A stretch of 64,000 nucleotides of DNA from Anaeromyxobacter paludicola. GTDB taxonomy: Bacteria; Myxococcota; Myxococcia; Myxococcales; Anaeromyxobacteraceae. Below are positions 32,512 through 40,692 of this stretch, piece after piece. The stretch is taken from contig NZ_AP025592.1 in the NCBI RefSeq assembly GCF_023169965.1, forward strand, positions 4,216,001-4,280,000, written 5' to 3'. Made by a program: the position numbers and the translations under genes. Below the pieces are notes generated by a model. It made no database searches. It was not told the origin of the DNA and was given only the letters and a program-made list of their open reading frames with translations. Position 1 is the first letter of the stretch; every line of letters begins with the position of its first letter.

Positions 32512-33687
32512 CTAGCGCGCCTCCCGCGGGACGAACGGCAGCCGCATCACCGACTCCGGGTCCACGAAGAGGTCGCCCACGCGCACCGAGTAGTGGAGGT
32601 GCGGGCCGGTGGCGCGGCCGCTCGCGCCCACCGCGCCGAGGAGCGCCCCGCGCTCGACCCGCTCGCCCTCCTGCACGAGCGCCTTCGAGAGGTGGAAGTA
32701 GCTCGTGAAGAGGCCGGCGCCGTGCGAGAGGATGACGGTGAGGCCGCTCGCGTAGCAGTCGCGCCGGAGCACCACCCGGCCGGCGTTCCCGGCGCGGACC
32801 GGGTCGCCCGGGGCGCCGCGGAAGTCGAGGCCGTAGTGCTGGCTCGCGAGCTTGCCGTTGTAGACGCGCTGATCCCCGTAGCGCCCGGTGAACGACGGCG
32901 GCCGCGGCCACGCGAAGGGCGCGTCGAAGAGCGGGGGCGAGAAGGGGACGGCGGTGGCGCGCGCGATGGCCGCCTTGTCCTCCTCCATGCGGGCGCGCAC
33001 CTCCGGCGCGGGCTCGACGAAGCGCGGCTCGACGGAGAGGGTCCGGGCCGGGAACCGGGGCTCCACCACCTCGAGCGGCGCGGCGAGCCGCGCCTGGGGA
33101 TCCGTCGCCGACGGCGCGCGGACCTCGACGGCGAGGGTTCCGGGCGGCGTCTCGAGCGGCAGCGCCGCGATCGCCTCGTAGCCGCCGGATACCGGGTAGA
33201 ACTCGAGCGGCCGGCCCGCGACCGCCCCGAGGGGCGGCGCCGCCACCCCGCGCGCCTCGACGAGGAAGGCGTCCCCGGGGCGCACCGAGGCCGGGCGGAC
33301 GGCGAGGGCGGGCACCGCGAGTGCCCCCTCCCCATCCCTCCCCCGCTGCGCGGGAGAGGGGGAGGGCAGCGCAGGAGCGATGCCGAGGCGCTCCGGTGGG
33401 CCTCGTGTCTCGCCCCCTCCCTGGCCCTCCCCCGCTCCGCGGGAGAGGGGAAGGGCAGCGGCTGCTCCGCCGGAGGGAAGGGCAGCGGCTGCTCCACCGG
33501 AGGGAAGGGCAGCGGCTATTGCGCCGCCGGGGGGAATGGCAGCGGCTATTGCGCCGCCGGGGGGAATGGGGGCCACTCCCTCCCCGCCGGGCGGGGAGGG
33601 CAGGGGAGGGGCGGCCAGGGCGCCCGCGCCGAGGCCCAGGCCCAGGCCCACGCCGAGGACCGCGGCCGTGACCCGGAGGGCTCTCAG
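32512..33687 (-). CDS. M23-family peptidase (LytM) with repeat-derived linker
   Basis: The C-terminal ~130 residues form a zinc endopeptidase of the lysostaphin/LytM type: HYGLDFRG (zinc His/Asp), the glycine-rich barrel and GPHLHYSVRV (catalytic HxH). Upstream is a beta-rich region. A signal peptide (ALRVTAAVLGVGLGLGLGAGALA) directs export, so it should cut peptidoglycan cross-links in the periplasm or serve as an activator. Between the signal and the folded part lies a ~110-residue Gly/Pro/Ala linker encoded by palindromic repeats and a minisatellite. No ATG/GTG/TTG suits the signal peptide. The CTG at 33687 overlapping the upstream TGA is my best guess. Confidence 0.75.
   Translation of the reverse strand: MRALRVTAAVLGVGLGLGLGAGALAAPPLPSPPGGEGVAPIPPGGAIAAAIPPGGAIAAALPSGGAAAALPSGGAAAALPLSRGAGEGQGGGETRGPPERLGIAPALPSPSPAQRGRDGEGALAVPALAVRPASVRPGDAFLVEARGVAAPPLGAVAGRPLEFYPVSGGYEAIAALPLETPPGTLAVEVRAPSATDPQARLAAPLEVVEPRFPARTLSVEPRFVEPAPEVRARMEEDKAAIARATAVPFSPPLFDAPFAWPRPPSFTGRYGDQRVYNGKLASQHYGLDFRGAPGDPVRAGNAGRVVLRRDCYASGLTVILSHGAGLFTSYFHLSKALVQEGERVERGALLGAVGASGRATGPHLHYSVRVGDLFVDPESVMRLPFVPREAR
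33325..33367. repeat. palindromic GC-rich repeat inside the M23 gene, copy 1
   Basis: The core CCCCCGCTGCGCGGGAGAGGG, seen here without its last base as CCCCCGCTGCGCGGGAGAGG, forms a hairpin and is flanked by CCCTCC and GGAGGGCA. A close copy lies 88 bases downstream. Confidence 0.65.
33413..33457. repeat. palindromic GC-rich repeat inside the M23 gene, copy 2
   Basis: CCCCCGCTCCGCGGGAGAGG with flanking CCCTCCCTGG and GGAAGGGCA matches copy 1 closely, and it stays in frame in the coding sequence. Confidence 0.65.
33451..33564. repeat. four-unit in-frame minisatellite
   Basis: Units of 27, 27, 30 and 30 bases start with AAGGGCAGCGGCT or AATGGCAGCGGCT (33451, 33478, 33505, 33535). On the minus strand they encode IPPGGAIAAA twice and LPSGGAAAA twice within the M23 peptidase linker. 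Confidence 0.85.
33573..33624. repeat. dispersed palindromic repeat, copy A
   Basis: The stretch starting CCACTCCCTCCCCGCCGGGC, followed by a run ending in GGGGAGGGG, is shared almost base for base with 45910-45959, which is intergenic. Here it lies inside the M23 coding sequence close to the signal peptide. Confidence 0.75.
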
Positions 33688-33920
33688 GGCTTCACCACCT
33701 GGTCCGGCGGGAGGTTGCTCGGGAGCCGTCCGTCCTCCTTCGCCGGCGCGGCGTCCACCTTGCGGCACTGGCAGACCCGGCAGCCGCGGGTCCGGTCGAG
33801 CGAGCACTCGGGCGCGGTGAGGCAGCGCAGGTCCCGGTACTCCGGGCAGACCGTCTCGTCGCTGCGGAGGGTGGCGCAGCCGGCGAGGGCGAGGAGGCAG
33901 AGGGCGAGGAGGGTCTTCAC
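33684..33920 (-). CDS. small cysteine-rich lipoprotein
   Basis: The 78-residue product has a lipoprotein signal (TLLALCLLALAGC) followed by eight or so cysteines in about 45 residues (CPEY..CLTAPEC..CRVCQC), suggesting disulphides or a metal site in the periplasm. The GTG at 33920 is chosen because it places one Lys before the hydrophobic core. A GTG at 33938 is also in frame. Its TGA overlaps the probable CTG start of the M23 peptidase, so the two are likely co-translated. No named family is recognised. Confidence 0.65.
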   Translation of the reverse strand: MKTLLALCLLALAGCATLRSDETVCPEYRDLRCLTAPECSLDRTRGCRVCQCRKVDAAPAKEDGRLPSNLPPDQVVKP

Positions 33921-34096
33921 GGGCGCGAATCCGACCACGACCCGCCCCGGTGCGCAACGTCCGCGACGCCCGTCGGCGCGGCCCGCGCGCGGACGTCCGC
34001 GACCCCCGCCGGCGGAGCCCGCCGCGGGGCGACTGTCAACCCCTTGCCGGGCACCGCCGTCCCGTGAGAAGCAGCCACTCCTTCGCGGGCCGCCCC

Positions 34097-36112
34097 ATGC
34101 TCGATCTCTCCACGCTCAACCCGCCGCAGCGCGAGGCGGTGACCACCACCGAGGGCCCGCTGCTCGTCCTCGCCGGCGCCGGCTCCGGCAAGACCCGCGT
34201 CATCGCCCACCGGGTGGCCCACCTCGTCGAGAAGGGGGTCGATCCGGAGCGGATCCTGGCCGTCACCTTCACCAACAAGGCCGCCGGCGAGATGCGCGAG
34301 CGCGTGACCCAGCTCGCGGGGCCGCCCGGGGCCGACGTCTTCGTCTCCACCTTCCACAGCTTCGGCCTCTGGCTCCTCAAGGAGGAGCACAAGGCGGCCG
34401 GCCTGCCGAAGCGCTTCGCCATCCTCGACGCGTCGGATCAGCTCGCGGCCCTCAAGCGCTGCATGCGCGAGGTGAAGGTGGACGACCGGAGCTTCGACCC
34501 GCAGCGGGTGCTGGCGCTCATCTCCAAGGCCAAGAACGCGCTCCGCAAGCGGCTCGACCCGAAGGCGGCCGGCCAAGGAGACGACTACGACCTGGTCGCC
34601 GCCGAGGTCTTCCCGCGCTACGAGCTCGCGCTCAAGGCGCAGCGCTCGGTGGACTTCGACGACCTCATCGCCAAGCCGGTGCAGCTCCTGCGCGGGAGCG
34701 AGGAGGTCCTCGCGAAGTACCAGGCCCGCTTCCGCTACCTGCTGGTGGACGAGTACCAGGACACGAACCGCTGCCAGCTCGAGCTCCTGAAGCTGCTCGC
34801 CGGGGAGCGGATGAACGTGTGCGCCGTGGGCGACGACGACCAGGCCATCTACGGCTGGCGCGGCGCCGAGGTGCGGAACATCCTGCGCTTCGACCGGCAC
34901 TTCCCGGGCGCGAAGGAGGTCCGGCTCGAGCAGAACTACCGCTCCACCGGCCGGATCCTGGCCTGCGCCAACGGCGTCATCGGCAAGAACGCGAGCCGCA
35001 AGGAGAAGAGGCTCTGGACCGCCGCCGGCGACGGCGTCCCGGTGCGGCTCGCCGCCCTCCAGACCGACGAGGAGGAGGCGCAGTTCGTGGCCCAGGAGAT
35101 CGGCCGCGCCCGCGCCGAGGGGCGGGCCTGGCGCCACTGCGCGGTGCTCTACCGGCTCAACGCCCAGTCCCGCCCGATCGAGGAGGCGCTGCGCGAGCAG
35201 GGCATCCCGTACAAGGTCCACGGCGGGCCGGCCTTCTTCGACCGGGCCGAGGTGCGCGACCTGCTCGCCTACCTCAAGGTCTGCGTGAACCCCGACGACG
35301 AGGTCTCGCTGGCGCGGATCGTCAACGTGCCGGCCCGCGGCATCGGCGACGCCTCGCTCGAGAAGGTGCACGACTGGGCGCTGCAGCACCGGGTCCACCT
35401 CTTCGACGCCCTCGCGCGCGCCGGCGAGATCGAGGGGCTGCCGCGCGGCGCCGCGGAGCGGATGACGGGCTTCGTGGACCTGGTGCGCCGCTACCAGGCC
35501 GCCTTCGCGACCGGCGCCATCACCGACCCCGCGAAGCGGCTCGTCGCCGAGGTGGACCTCTACAGCCACGCCCGCGGCCAGGTGCAGTCGGCCGAGGCGG
35601 GCGCCCGCAAGGTGGACGCCCTCGACGGCGTGCTCCGCTCGCTCGAGTCCTTCGAGAACCGCTCCCGGCGCCCGCGGCTCATGACCTGGCTCAACCGGAT
35701 GGCGCTCGACTCCCGCGAGGACGACCCCGACGGCGGCGACGGGGTGACCCTCATGACCCTCCACGCGGCCAAGGGGCTCGAGTTCCCGGTGGTGTTCCTG
35801 ATCGGGATGGAAGAGGACCTGCTCCCCTCCGCCGGCATCCAGGGGGAGGCCCGCGATCTCGACGAGGAGCGGCGCCTGGCCTACGTCGGGATCACCCGGG
35901 CGCGCGAGGAGCTCACCCTCACCCGGGCCTCCGCGCGGCTCAAGCGGGGCAAGCTTCTCCCGCGAACTCCCAGCCGTTTTCTCGAGGACCTTCCCTCCGG
36001 GGCCTTTGCCCTGTATGATCCGTCGTCCGGTTCGAGGAGCCCCGAGACGGCGGCCCGCTCGAGCGAGGTCCTCGCGAGCCTCCGGGCTCGCCTGGCCGCG
36101 GCCCGGGGCTGA
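34097..36112 (+). CDS. rep: UvrD/Rep-family ATP-dependent DNA helicase
   Basis: The 671-residue SF1A helicase has motif I LAGAGSGKTRVI, motif Ia TFTNKAAGEM, motif II VDEYQDTN, motif III GDDDQAIYGWRGA, motif IV QNYRSTGRIL and motifs V-VI TLHAAKGLEFPVVF and RLAYVGITRAREEL. The length is closer to E. coli Rep (673) than UvrD (720), and the C-terminal tail is short, so a 3'-5' replication-associated role is favoured. PcrA/UvrD activity in repair remains possible. No Shine-Dalgarno sequence is clear. The ATG just before LDLSTLNPPQREAV is taken. Confidence 0.9.
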   Translation: MLDLSTLNPPQREAVTTTEGPLLVLAGAGSGKTRVIAHRVAHLVEKGVDPERILAVTFTNKAAGEMRERVTQLAGPPGADVFVSTFHSFGLWLLKEEHKAAGLPKRFAILDASDQLAALKRCMREVKVDDRSFDPQRVLALISKAKNALRKRLDPKAAGQGDDYDLVAAEVFPRYELALKAQRSVDFDDLIAKPVQLLRGSEEVLAKYQARFRYLLVDEYQDTNRCQLELLKLLAGERMNVCAVGDDDQAIYGWRGAEVRNILRFDRHFPGAKEVRLEQNYRSTGRILACANGVIGKNASRKEKRLWTAAGDGVPVRLAALQTDEEEAQFVAQEIGRARAEGRAWRHCAVLYRLNAQSRPIEEALREQGIPYKVHGGPAFFDRAEVRDLLAYLKVCVNPDDEVSLARIVNVPARGIGDASLEKVHDWALQHRVHLFDALARAGEIEGLPRGAAERMTGFVDLVRRYQAAFATGAITDPAKRLVAEVDLYSHARGQVQSAEAGARKVDALDGVLRSLESFENRSRRPRLMTWLNRMALDSREDDPDGGDGVTLMTLHAAKGLEFPVVFLIGMEEDLLPSAGIQGEARDLDEERRLAYVGITRAREELTLTRASARLKRGKLLPRTPSRFLEDLPSGAFALYDPSSGSRSPETAARSSEVLASLRARLAAARG

Positions 36113-36136
36113 CACCACTCGTCCAGGCGATCTCCC

Positions 36137-36165
36137 TTGACAGGGAGCCTGCTTTACTCTAGAAG
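36137..36165 (+). promoter_or_regulatory. promoter of rplM-rpsI
   Basis: A perfect TTGACA (36137-36142), a 17-base spacer and TAGAAG (36160-36165) form one of the best sigma-70-type promoters in the window. A start site near 36172 would leave a ~30-base leader with AGAAGG before the rplM ATG. Confidence 0.75.
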
Positions 36166-36202
36166 CCGCACTTCATTTTCAGGCCCAAGTAGAAGGTTTT
36201 CC

Positions 36203-36649
36203 ATGAACAACCGGACTCACAGCGCGACCCGTGACGAGGCCCTCGAGGGCCGCAAGTGGTGGCTCGTCGACGCCACCGACCTGACCGTCGGCCGCGCCGC
36301 CAGCCAGATCGCCAAGATCCTCAAGGGCAAGCACAAGCCGAACTACACGCCCTCCATGGACGTCGGCGACTTCGTGGTGATCGTGAACGCGGAGAAGGCC
36401 CGCTTCACCGGCAACAAGGAAGACGACAAGGTCTTCTTCACGCACACCATGCACCCGGGCGGCGAGAAGCTCACGCCGATGAAGAAGCTGCGCGAGCGGC
36501 ACCCGGAAGACATCATGCTGAACGCGGTCCGCCGGATGCTGCCCCGGTCGGCGCTCGGCCGCGACATGATGCGCAAGCTCAAGGTCTACGCGGGTGAGAA
36601 GCACCCGCACGCCGCCCAGAAGCCCGAGGCGCTGAAGCTCTCGCTGTAA
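36203..36649 (+). CDS. rplM: 50S ribosomal protein L13
   Basis: The 148-residue protein carries the L13 signature from [20 protein letters not shown] through [20 protein letters not shown] to the C-terminal [16 protein letters not shown]. It is an early-assembly protein bound to 23S rRNA. The ATG at 36203 has an AGAAGG Shine-Dalgarno. rpsI follows after 10 bases, the usual L13-S9 operon, which ends in a strong terminator. Confidence 0.97.
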   Translation: MNNRTHSATRDEALEGRKWWLVDATDLTVGRAASQIAKILKGKHKPNYTPSMDVGDFVVIVNAEKARFTGNKEDDKVFFTHTMHPGGEKLTPMKKLRERHPEDIMLNAVRRMLPRSALGRDMMRKLKVYAGEKHPHAAQKPEALKLSL

Positions 36650-36659
36650 GGATCCGAAC

Positions 36660-37052
36660 ATGGCCACCCAGCTCAAGCTCTCCACCGGCCGCCGCAAGGA
36701 GTCGATCGCGCGCGTCCGGCTCTCCCCCGGCACCGGCAACATCACCATCAACGGCCGGACCATGGACGAGTACTTCGGCCGTGAGACGTCCAAGATGATC
36801 CTGGTCGAGCCGCTCAAGCTCGTCGACCAGATGGGCAAGCTCGACGTGTTCGTGAACGCCTGCGGCGGCGGTCTCTCCGGCCAGGCCGGCGCGATCCGGC
36901 ACGGCATCACCCGGGCGCTCATGGAGCTCAACCCGGAGTACCGCCCGGTCCTCAAGAAGGCCGGCTTCGTCACCCGCGACGCCCGCGCCGTCGAGCGCAA
37001 GAAGTACGGCCGTCCGGGCGCCCGCAAGCGCTTCCAGTTCAGCAAGCGCTAA
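36660..37052 (+). CDS. rpsI: 30S ribosomal protein S9
   Basis: The 130-residue protein shows [20 protein letters not shown] at the start, [14 protein letters not shown] in the middle and the conserved basic C-terminal tail [14 protein letters not shown], whose last residues contact the P-site tRNA anticodon. It is co-transcribed with rplM. Confidence 0.97.
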   Translation: MATQLKLSTGRRKESIARVRLSPGTGNITINGRTMDEYFGRETSKMILVEPLKLVDQMGKLDVFVNACGGGLSGQAGAIRHGITRALMELNPEYRPVLKKAGFVTRDARAVERKKYGRPGARKRFQFSKR

Positions 37053-37077
37053 GCGCACCTCGGCACCCGCCGATCCG

Positions 37078-37113
37078 CAACGGCCGACCGCGATCACTCG
37101 CGGCCGGCCGTTG
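37078..37113 (+). terminator. intrinsic terminator of rplM-rpsI
   Basis: A long hairpin pairs CAACGGCCG with CGGCCGTTG (9 bp), one mismatch, then CCGCG with CGCGG, and a 6-base loop. It is followed by GCATTTG, with only a short T-run. It begins 25 bases past the rpsI stop. Confidence 0.75.
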
Positions 37114-37242
37114 GCATTTGAACGGGACCTGCTGTCCCGCCGCTCCCCCGCTGCGCGGGGCGCCCTCCCCATGTGCGCGCGGGTCCCACCGAGGCGGCCC
37201 AGGGAGCGAGCGCCCTCATGGATTTCCGCTCGACCCGGGTGG

Positions 37243-37248
37243 TACCCT
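37243..37248 (+). promoter_or_regulatory. candidate -10 hexamer (TACCCT) of pilT
   Basis: TACCCT ends 14 bases before the ATG at 37263 and lies downstream of an in-frame ATG at 37218, so it supports the later start. Confidence 0.4.
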
Positions 37249-37262
37249 CCCAGGCACCCCCT

Positions 37263-38555
37263 ATGGAACTCAACGAGATCCTCCAGGTCGCCCTCCGAGG
37301 GAACGCCAGCGACATCCACCTCAAGGCCGGCCTCCCGCCCATGTTCCGCGTGGACGGCCAGCTGGTCCCGCTGAAGGACGCCCGCCGCCTCCCCCCGGAG
37401 GAGATCGCCAAGATGGCGGCCGGGATCATGAACGAGTTCCAGCGGGAGCGGTTCAAGCAGACCAACGAGGTGGACCTCGCCTACGGCGTGCCGGGCCTGG
37501 GCCGGTTCCGCGTCAACGTCTTCCAGCAGCGCGGCACCGTCGGCGTGGTGCTCCGCGTCATCCCGTTCAAGATCCAGTCGATCGAGCAGCTCCTGCTCCC
37601 CAAGATCCTGGAGAAGATCGCGGGCGAGCAGCGCGGCCTCGTGCTCGTCACCGGCACCACCGGCTCCGGCAAGTCCACCAGCCTCGCGTCGATGATCGAC
37701 CACATCAACGCCACCGAGACCTGCCACATCATGACCATCGAGGATCCGATCGAGTTCCTCATCCGCGACAAGCGGTCGATCGTGAACCAGCGCGAGGTCG
37801 GGGTGGACACGATGAGCTTCGGGCAGGCGCTGAAGAGCGCCCTGCGCCAGGACCCCGACGTGATCCTGGTGGGCGAGATGCGCGACCTCGAGACCATCGA
37901 GACCGCGCTCACCGCCGCCGAGACCGGCCACCTCGTGATGTCCACGCTGCACACCCTCGACGCCACCGAGACCATCAACCGCATCATCTCGGCCTTCCCG
38001 CCGTACCAGCAGAAGCAGGTGCGGCTGCAGCTCGGCTCGGTGCTCAAGGCGGTCATCAGCCAGCGGCTCGTGCCGCGCGCCGACGGGCGCGGCCGCGTCC
38101 CCGCCATCGAGGTGCTGCTCAACACCTCGCGCGTCCGCGAGCTCATCGAGGACAAGGACCGCACGAAGGAGGTCCACGACGCCATCGCGCAGGGGCACGT
38201 CTCCTACGGGATGCAGACCTTCGACCAGTCGCTGATGTTCCTCCTCAAGTCGAACCTCATCACCTACGAGGAGGCGCTCCGGCAGGCGACCAACCCGGAC
38301 GACTTCGCCCTGCGGGTGTCGGGCGTCTCGGGCACGAGCGACTCGAAGTGGGACAGCTTCGAGGCCGGCGGCACCCCGAGCCCGGTCCCGGCCCCCGCCG
38401 CGGCCGCCCCGGCGGCGCCGCGGGCCGGCCCCCCGGTGGCGCCCCGCCCCGCGGCCGCCGCCGGCGCCCCGGTGGCGCGCATCCAGCCGGCCCAGGTGCC
38501 GGCCCGCGCGCCCGCGCCCGCCGCCGACGACGACTTCCAGATCGAGCGGTTCTAG
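37263..38555 (+). CDS. pilT: PilT twitching-motility ATPase
   Basis: The 430-residue hexameric retraction ATPase of type IV pili begins with the typical MELNEILQVALRGNASDIHL. It has Walker A GTTGSGKST, TIEDPIEF, VILVGEMRDLETI and the AETGHLVMSTLHTLDA His box. The first ~345 residues cover a normal PilT. Residues ~365-430 are an added Pro/Ala-rich tail ending in DDDFQIERF. It is the standard copy beside the duplicated variant at 14.4-15.9 kb. recX follows 6 bases later. Confidence 0.95.
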   Translation: MELNEILQVALRGNASDIHLKAGLPPMFRVDGQLVPLKDARRLPPEEIAKMAAGIMNEFQRERFKQTNEVDLAYGVPGLGRFRVNVFQQRGTVGVVLRVIPFKIQSIEQLLLPKILEKIAGEQRGLVLVTGTTGSGKSTSLASMIDHINATETCHIMTIEDPIEFLIRDKRSIVNQREVGVDTMSFGQALKSALRQDPDVILVGEMRDLETIETALTAAETGHLVMSTLHTLDATETINRIISAFPPYQQKQVRLQLGSVLKAVISQRLVPRADGRGRVPAIEVLLNTSRVRELIEDKDRTKEVHDAIAQGHVSYGMQTFDQSLMFLLKSNLITYEEALRQATNPDDFALRVSGVSGTSDSKWDSFEAGGTPSPVPAPAAAAPAAPRAGPPVAPRPAAAAGAPVARIQPAQVPARAPAPAADDDFQIERF

Positions 38556-38561
38556 CCGAGG

Positions 38562-39209
38562 GTGCCCCCCAGGACGCCGAGAGAGCGGCGCCGGCCGCGC
38601 CGCGGTCCGCCCGCCGCCGACGAGGCGGAGACGAGCTCGCCCGAGGCCGTCCCCGAGCGCGCCCCGCCGCCGCGCGCCGCCCGGCGCGCCCGGAGCGCCG
38701 CGCGCCCCGAGGAGGAGGCGAGCCCGCTCGAGCGGGGGCGCGCCGTGGCGCTCCGGGTGCTCGCCTACCACGCCCGCACCGAGCGCCAGCTCCGGACGCG
38801 GCTCGCGCAGGACGGGCTCTCCGAGGTCGCGGACGAGGTGATCGCCTGGGTGACCCGGCTCGGCTACCTTGACGACCGGGCCTACGCCCGCGCCCGCGCG
38901 CGGTCGCTCCTCGCGGGCGGCCGGGCCGGGCCGCGGCTCGCCGAGCGGCGGCTCCAGGCGGCCGGGATCCCCGGCGCCGAGGCCCGCGCCACCGTCTCCG
39001 CCGCCCTCGGCGAGGACGGCGCCCGCCCCGCCGATCGCGAGCTCGCCCTCTGCCGCGCCGCGCTCGAGCGGCGGCTCCGGGGCGCTGCGCCGGCCGGCCT
39101 CGACGAGAAGGCCCGCGCCCGCCACGCCCGCTTCCTCGCCGGCCGCGGCTTCTCCGCCCAGGTGGTGGCCCGCGCGCTCGGCCTCGGGTGGGCGCCCGAG
39201 GAGGACTGA
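38562..39209 (+). CDS. recX: regulatory protein RecX
   Basis: The 215-residue protein has a disordered basic/Pro leader of ~55 residues. It then has the three-helix repeats of RecX: ALRVLAYHARTERQLRTRL, EVADEVIAWVTRLGYLDDRAYARARA and the later ARHARFLAGRGFSAQVVARAL. RecX binds and inhibits or tunes RecA filaments. recA is not in this window. The GTG start at 38562 lies just after the pilT stop, with GAGG upstream, so the two may be co-transcribed. Confidence 0.87.
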   Translation: MPPRTPRERRRPRRGPPAADEAETSSPEAVPERAPPPRAARRARSAARPEEEASPLERGRAVALRVLAYHARTERQLRTRLAQDGLSEVADEVIAWVTRLGYLDDRAYARARARSLLAGGRAGPRLAERRLQAAGIPGAEARATVSAALGEDGARPADRELALCRAALERRLRGAAPAGLDEKARARHARFLAGRGFSAQVVARALGLGWAPEED

Positions 39210-39228
39210 GGCCTGGCGATTGCCGCGC

Positions 39229-40692
39229 TCACCGCCGCCGCAGCCCGCGCGGCACCACCGCCCGCTCCAGCCCCTCGAACCCGGCCTCGACGAGGAGCGC
39301 CAGCAGCGCCGCCGGCACCGCCCCCTCCAGGATGAGCGGCACCGACGCGAGCCGCAGCCCGGAGAGGATGGGCTGCCCGTAGCCGCCCGCGCCGATGAGG
39401 GCGCCGAGCGTGGCCGTGCCCACCGCGATGACCGCCGCGGTCCGCACGCCGGCCAGGATCGAGGGGAGCGCGAGCGGCAGCTCCACGAGCCGCAGCCGCG
39501 CCCGCGGGGGCAGCCCCAGCGCCTCGGCCGACTCGCGCAGCTCCGGGGCGATCCCGGCGAGCCCGGCGTGGGTCCCCCGGACGATCGGGAGCAGCCCGTA
39601 GAGGAAGAGCGCCGCCACCGCCGGCCGGGCCCCGATGCCGAGCAGCGGCAGGAGGAAGACGAGGAGCGCCAGCGAGGGCACCGTCTGGACGAGCCCCGCG
39701 GCGCCGAGCACCGCCCGGCCCACCGCCGCGCGGCGCGCCGAGACGACCCCGAGCGGCACCCCGGCCGCCACCGCCGCGGCGAGCGCGGTGAGCACGAGGA
39801 GGAGGTGCTCCCCCGTGCGCCGCGCCACCCGCCCGAGGAGCCCCTCGGCCCGGACCGGCGCCGCCGCGCCGAAGGCCTGCCGGAGCCACGCCGCCGCGAC
39901 CGCCTCGGAGGGCTCGCCGGCGAGCTGCACCCTGCCGTTCAGCCGGATCATCTCGGCCGCGCCGAGCCGCCCGTCGAGCCGCCGCACCGCCGCGAGCGCC
40001 GCCGGGGCGCGCCGCGCGAGATCGAGCCGGTAGACGAGGACGGCCTGGTACTCCGGGAAGGCGCGCCGGTCGTCCTCGAGGACGCGCAGGCCGTAGGCGG
40101 CGATCTCCGGGTCGGTCGAGTAGAGGTCGATGGCGTCGAGCTCGCCCTGCGCCACGGCCCGGTAGGCGACGTCGTGGTCGAGCCCGCGCGGCCGGGCCCG
40201 GATCCCGTACCGGTCGCGCAGCGCCGGCCAGCCGTCGGCCCGGTCGAGGAACTCGCTCGTGAAGCCGAGCCGGAGCTCCGGGTGGCGCGCCAGGTCGGAG
40301 AGGGTGCGGATCCCGAGCGCCTCGGCGCGGTCGGCGCGCATCCCCACGGCGTAGGTGTCCTCGAAGCCGAGCGGCCCGGTGAGCCCGGCCCCGAGCGGCG
40401 CCAGCCGGTCGCGCAGCGCGTCGAGGTCGAGCGGCCGGTCCGCCCCCAGGATCTCGCGCGCCAGCGTCCCCGTGTACTCCGGGTAGAGGTCGAGCTCGCC
40501 CCGCCGCAGCGCCTCCCAGAGCACCCGCGTGCCGCCGAGCTCGCGGACGGTCTCGGCCCGCGCTCCGGCCCCGGCGACGAGCCCGGCGGCGAGGTCGCCG
40601 AGCAGCACCGACTCGGTGAACTTCTTCGACCCGACCCGGACCGCCGGGATGGCGGCGAGGAGCAGCGAGAGCGCGGCCGCGAGCGCGCTCAC
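39229..40692 (-). CDS. osmoprotectant (choline/betaine/carnitine-type) ABC transporter substrate-binding/permease fusion
   Basis: The 487-residue protein joins a substrate-binding domain to a permease. Residues ~1-280 look like OpuCC/OsmX: signal, VGSKKFTESVLLGDLAAGL, LDLYPEYTGTLAREIL, and the late LYSTDPEIAAYGLRVLEDD. Residues ~295-487 form the permease with about five or six helices and the EAA-type loop ELRESAEALGLPPRARLRLVE. Fusions of this sort are known in the OpuC family. The GTG start overlaps the ATPase stop (GTGA). It imports compatible solutes such as choline or betaine for osmotic balance. Confidence 0.88.
   Translation of the reverse strand: MSALAAALSLLLAAIPAVRVGSKKFTESVLLGDLAAGLVAGAGARAETVRELGGTRVLWEALRRGELDLYPEYTGTLAREILGADRPLDLDALRDRLAPLGAGLTGPLGFEDTYAVGMRADRAEALGIRTLSDLARHPELRLGFTSEFLDRADGWPALRDRYGIRARPRGLDHDVAYRAVAQGELDAIDLYSTDPEIAAYGLRVLEDDRRAFPEYQAVLVYRLDLARRAPAALAAVRRLDGRLGAAEMIRLNGRVQLAGEPSEAVAAAWLRQAFGAAAPVRAEGLLGRVARRTGEHLLLVLTALAAAVAAGVPLGVVSARRAAVGRAVLGAAGLVQTVPSLALLVFLLPLLGIGARPAVAALFLYGLLPIVRGTHAGLAGIAPELRESAEALGLPPRARLRLVELPLALPSILAGVRTAAVIAVGTATLGALIGAGGYGQPILSGLRLASVPLILEGAVPAALLALLVEAGFEGLERAVVPRGLRRR

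Noticed and set aside
33451-33564. A short CRISPR array
   Set aside because: Repeats of 27-30 bases are directly tandem without spacers and in frame within a coding sequence, so this is a minisatellite.
34011-34039. A minus-strand TTGACA as the promoter of the small lipoprotein
   Set aside because: No -10-like sequence occurs at 16-18 bases. The region downstream is almost pure G/C.
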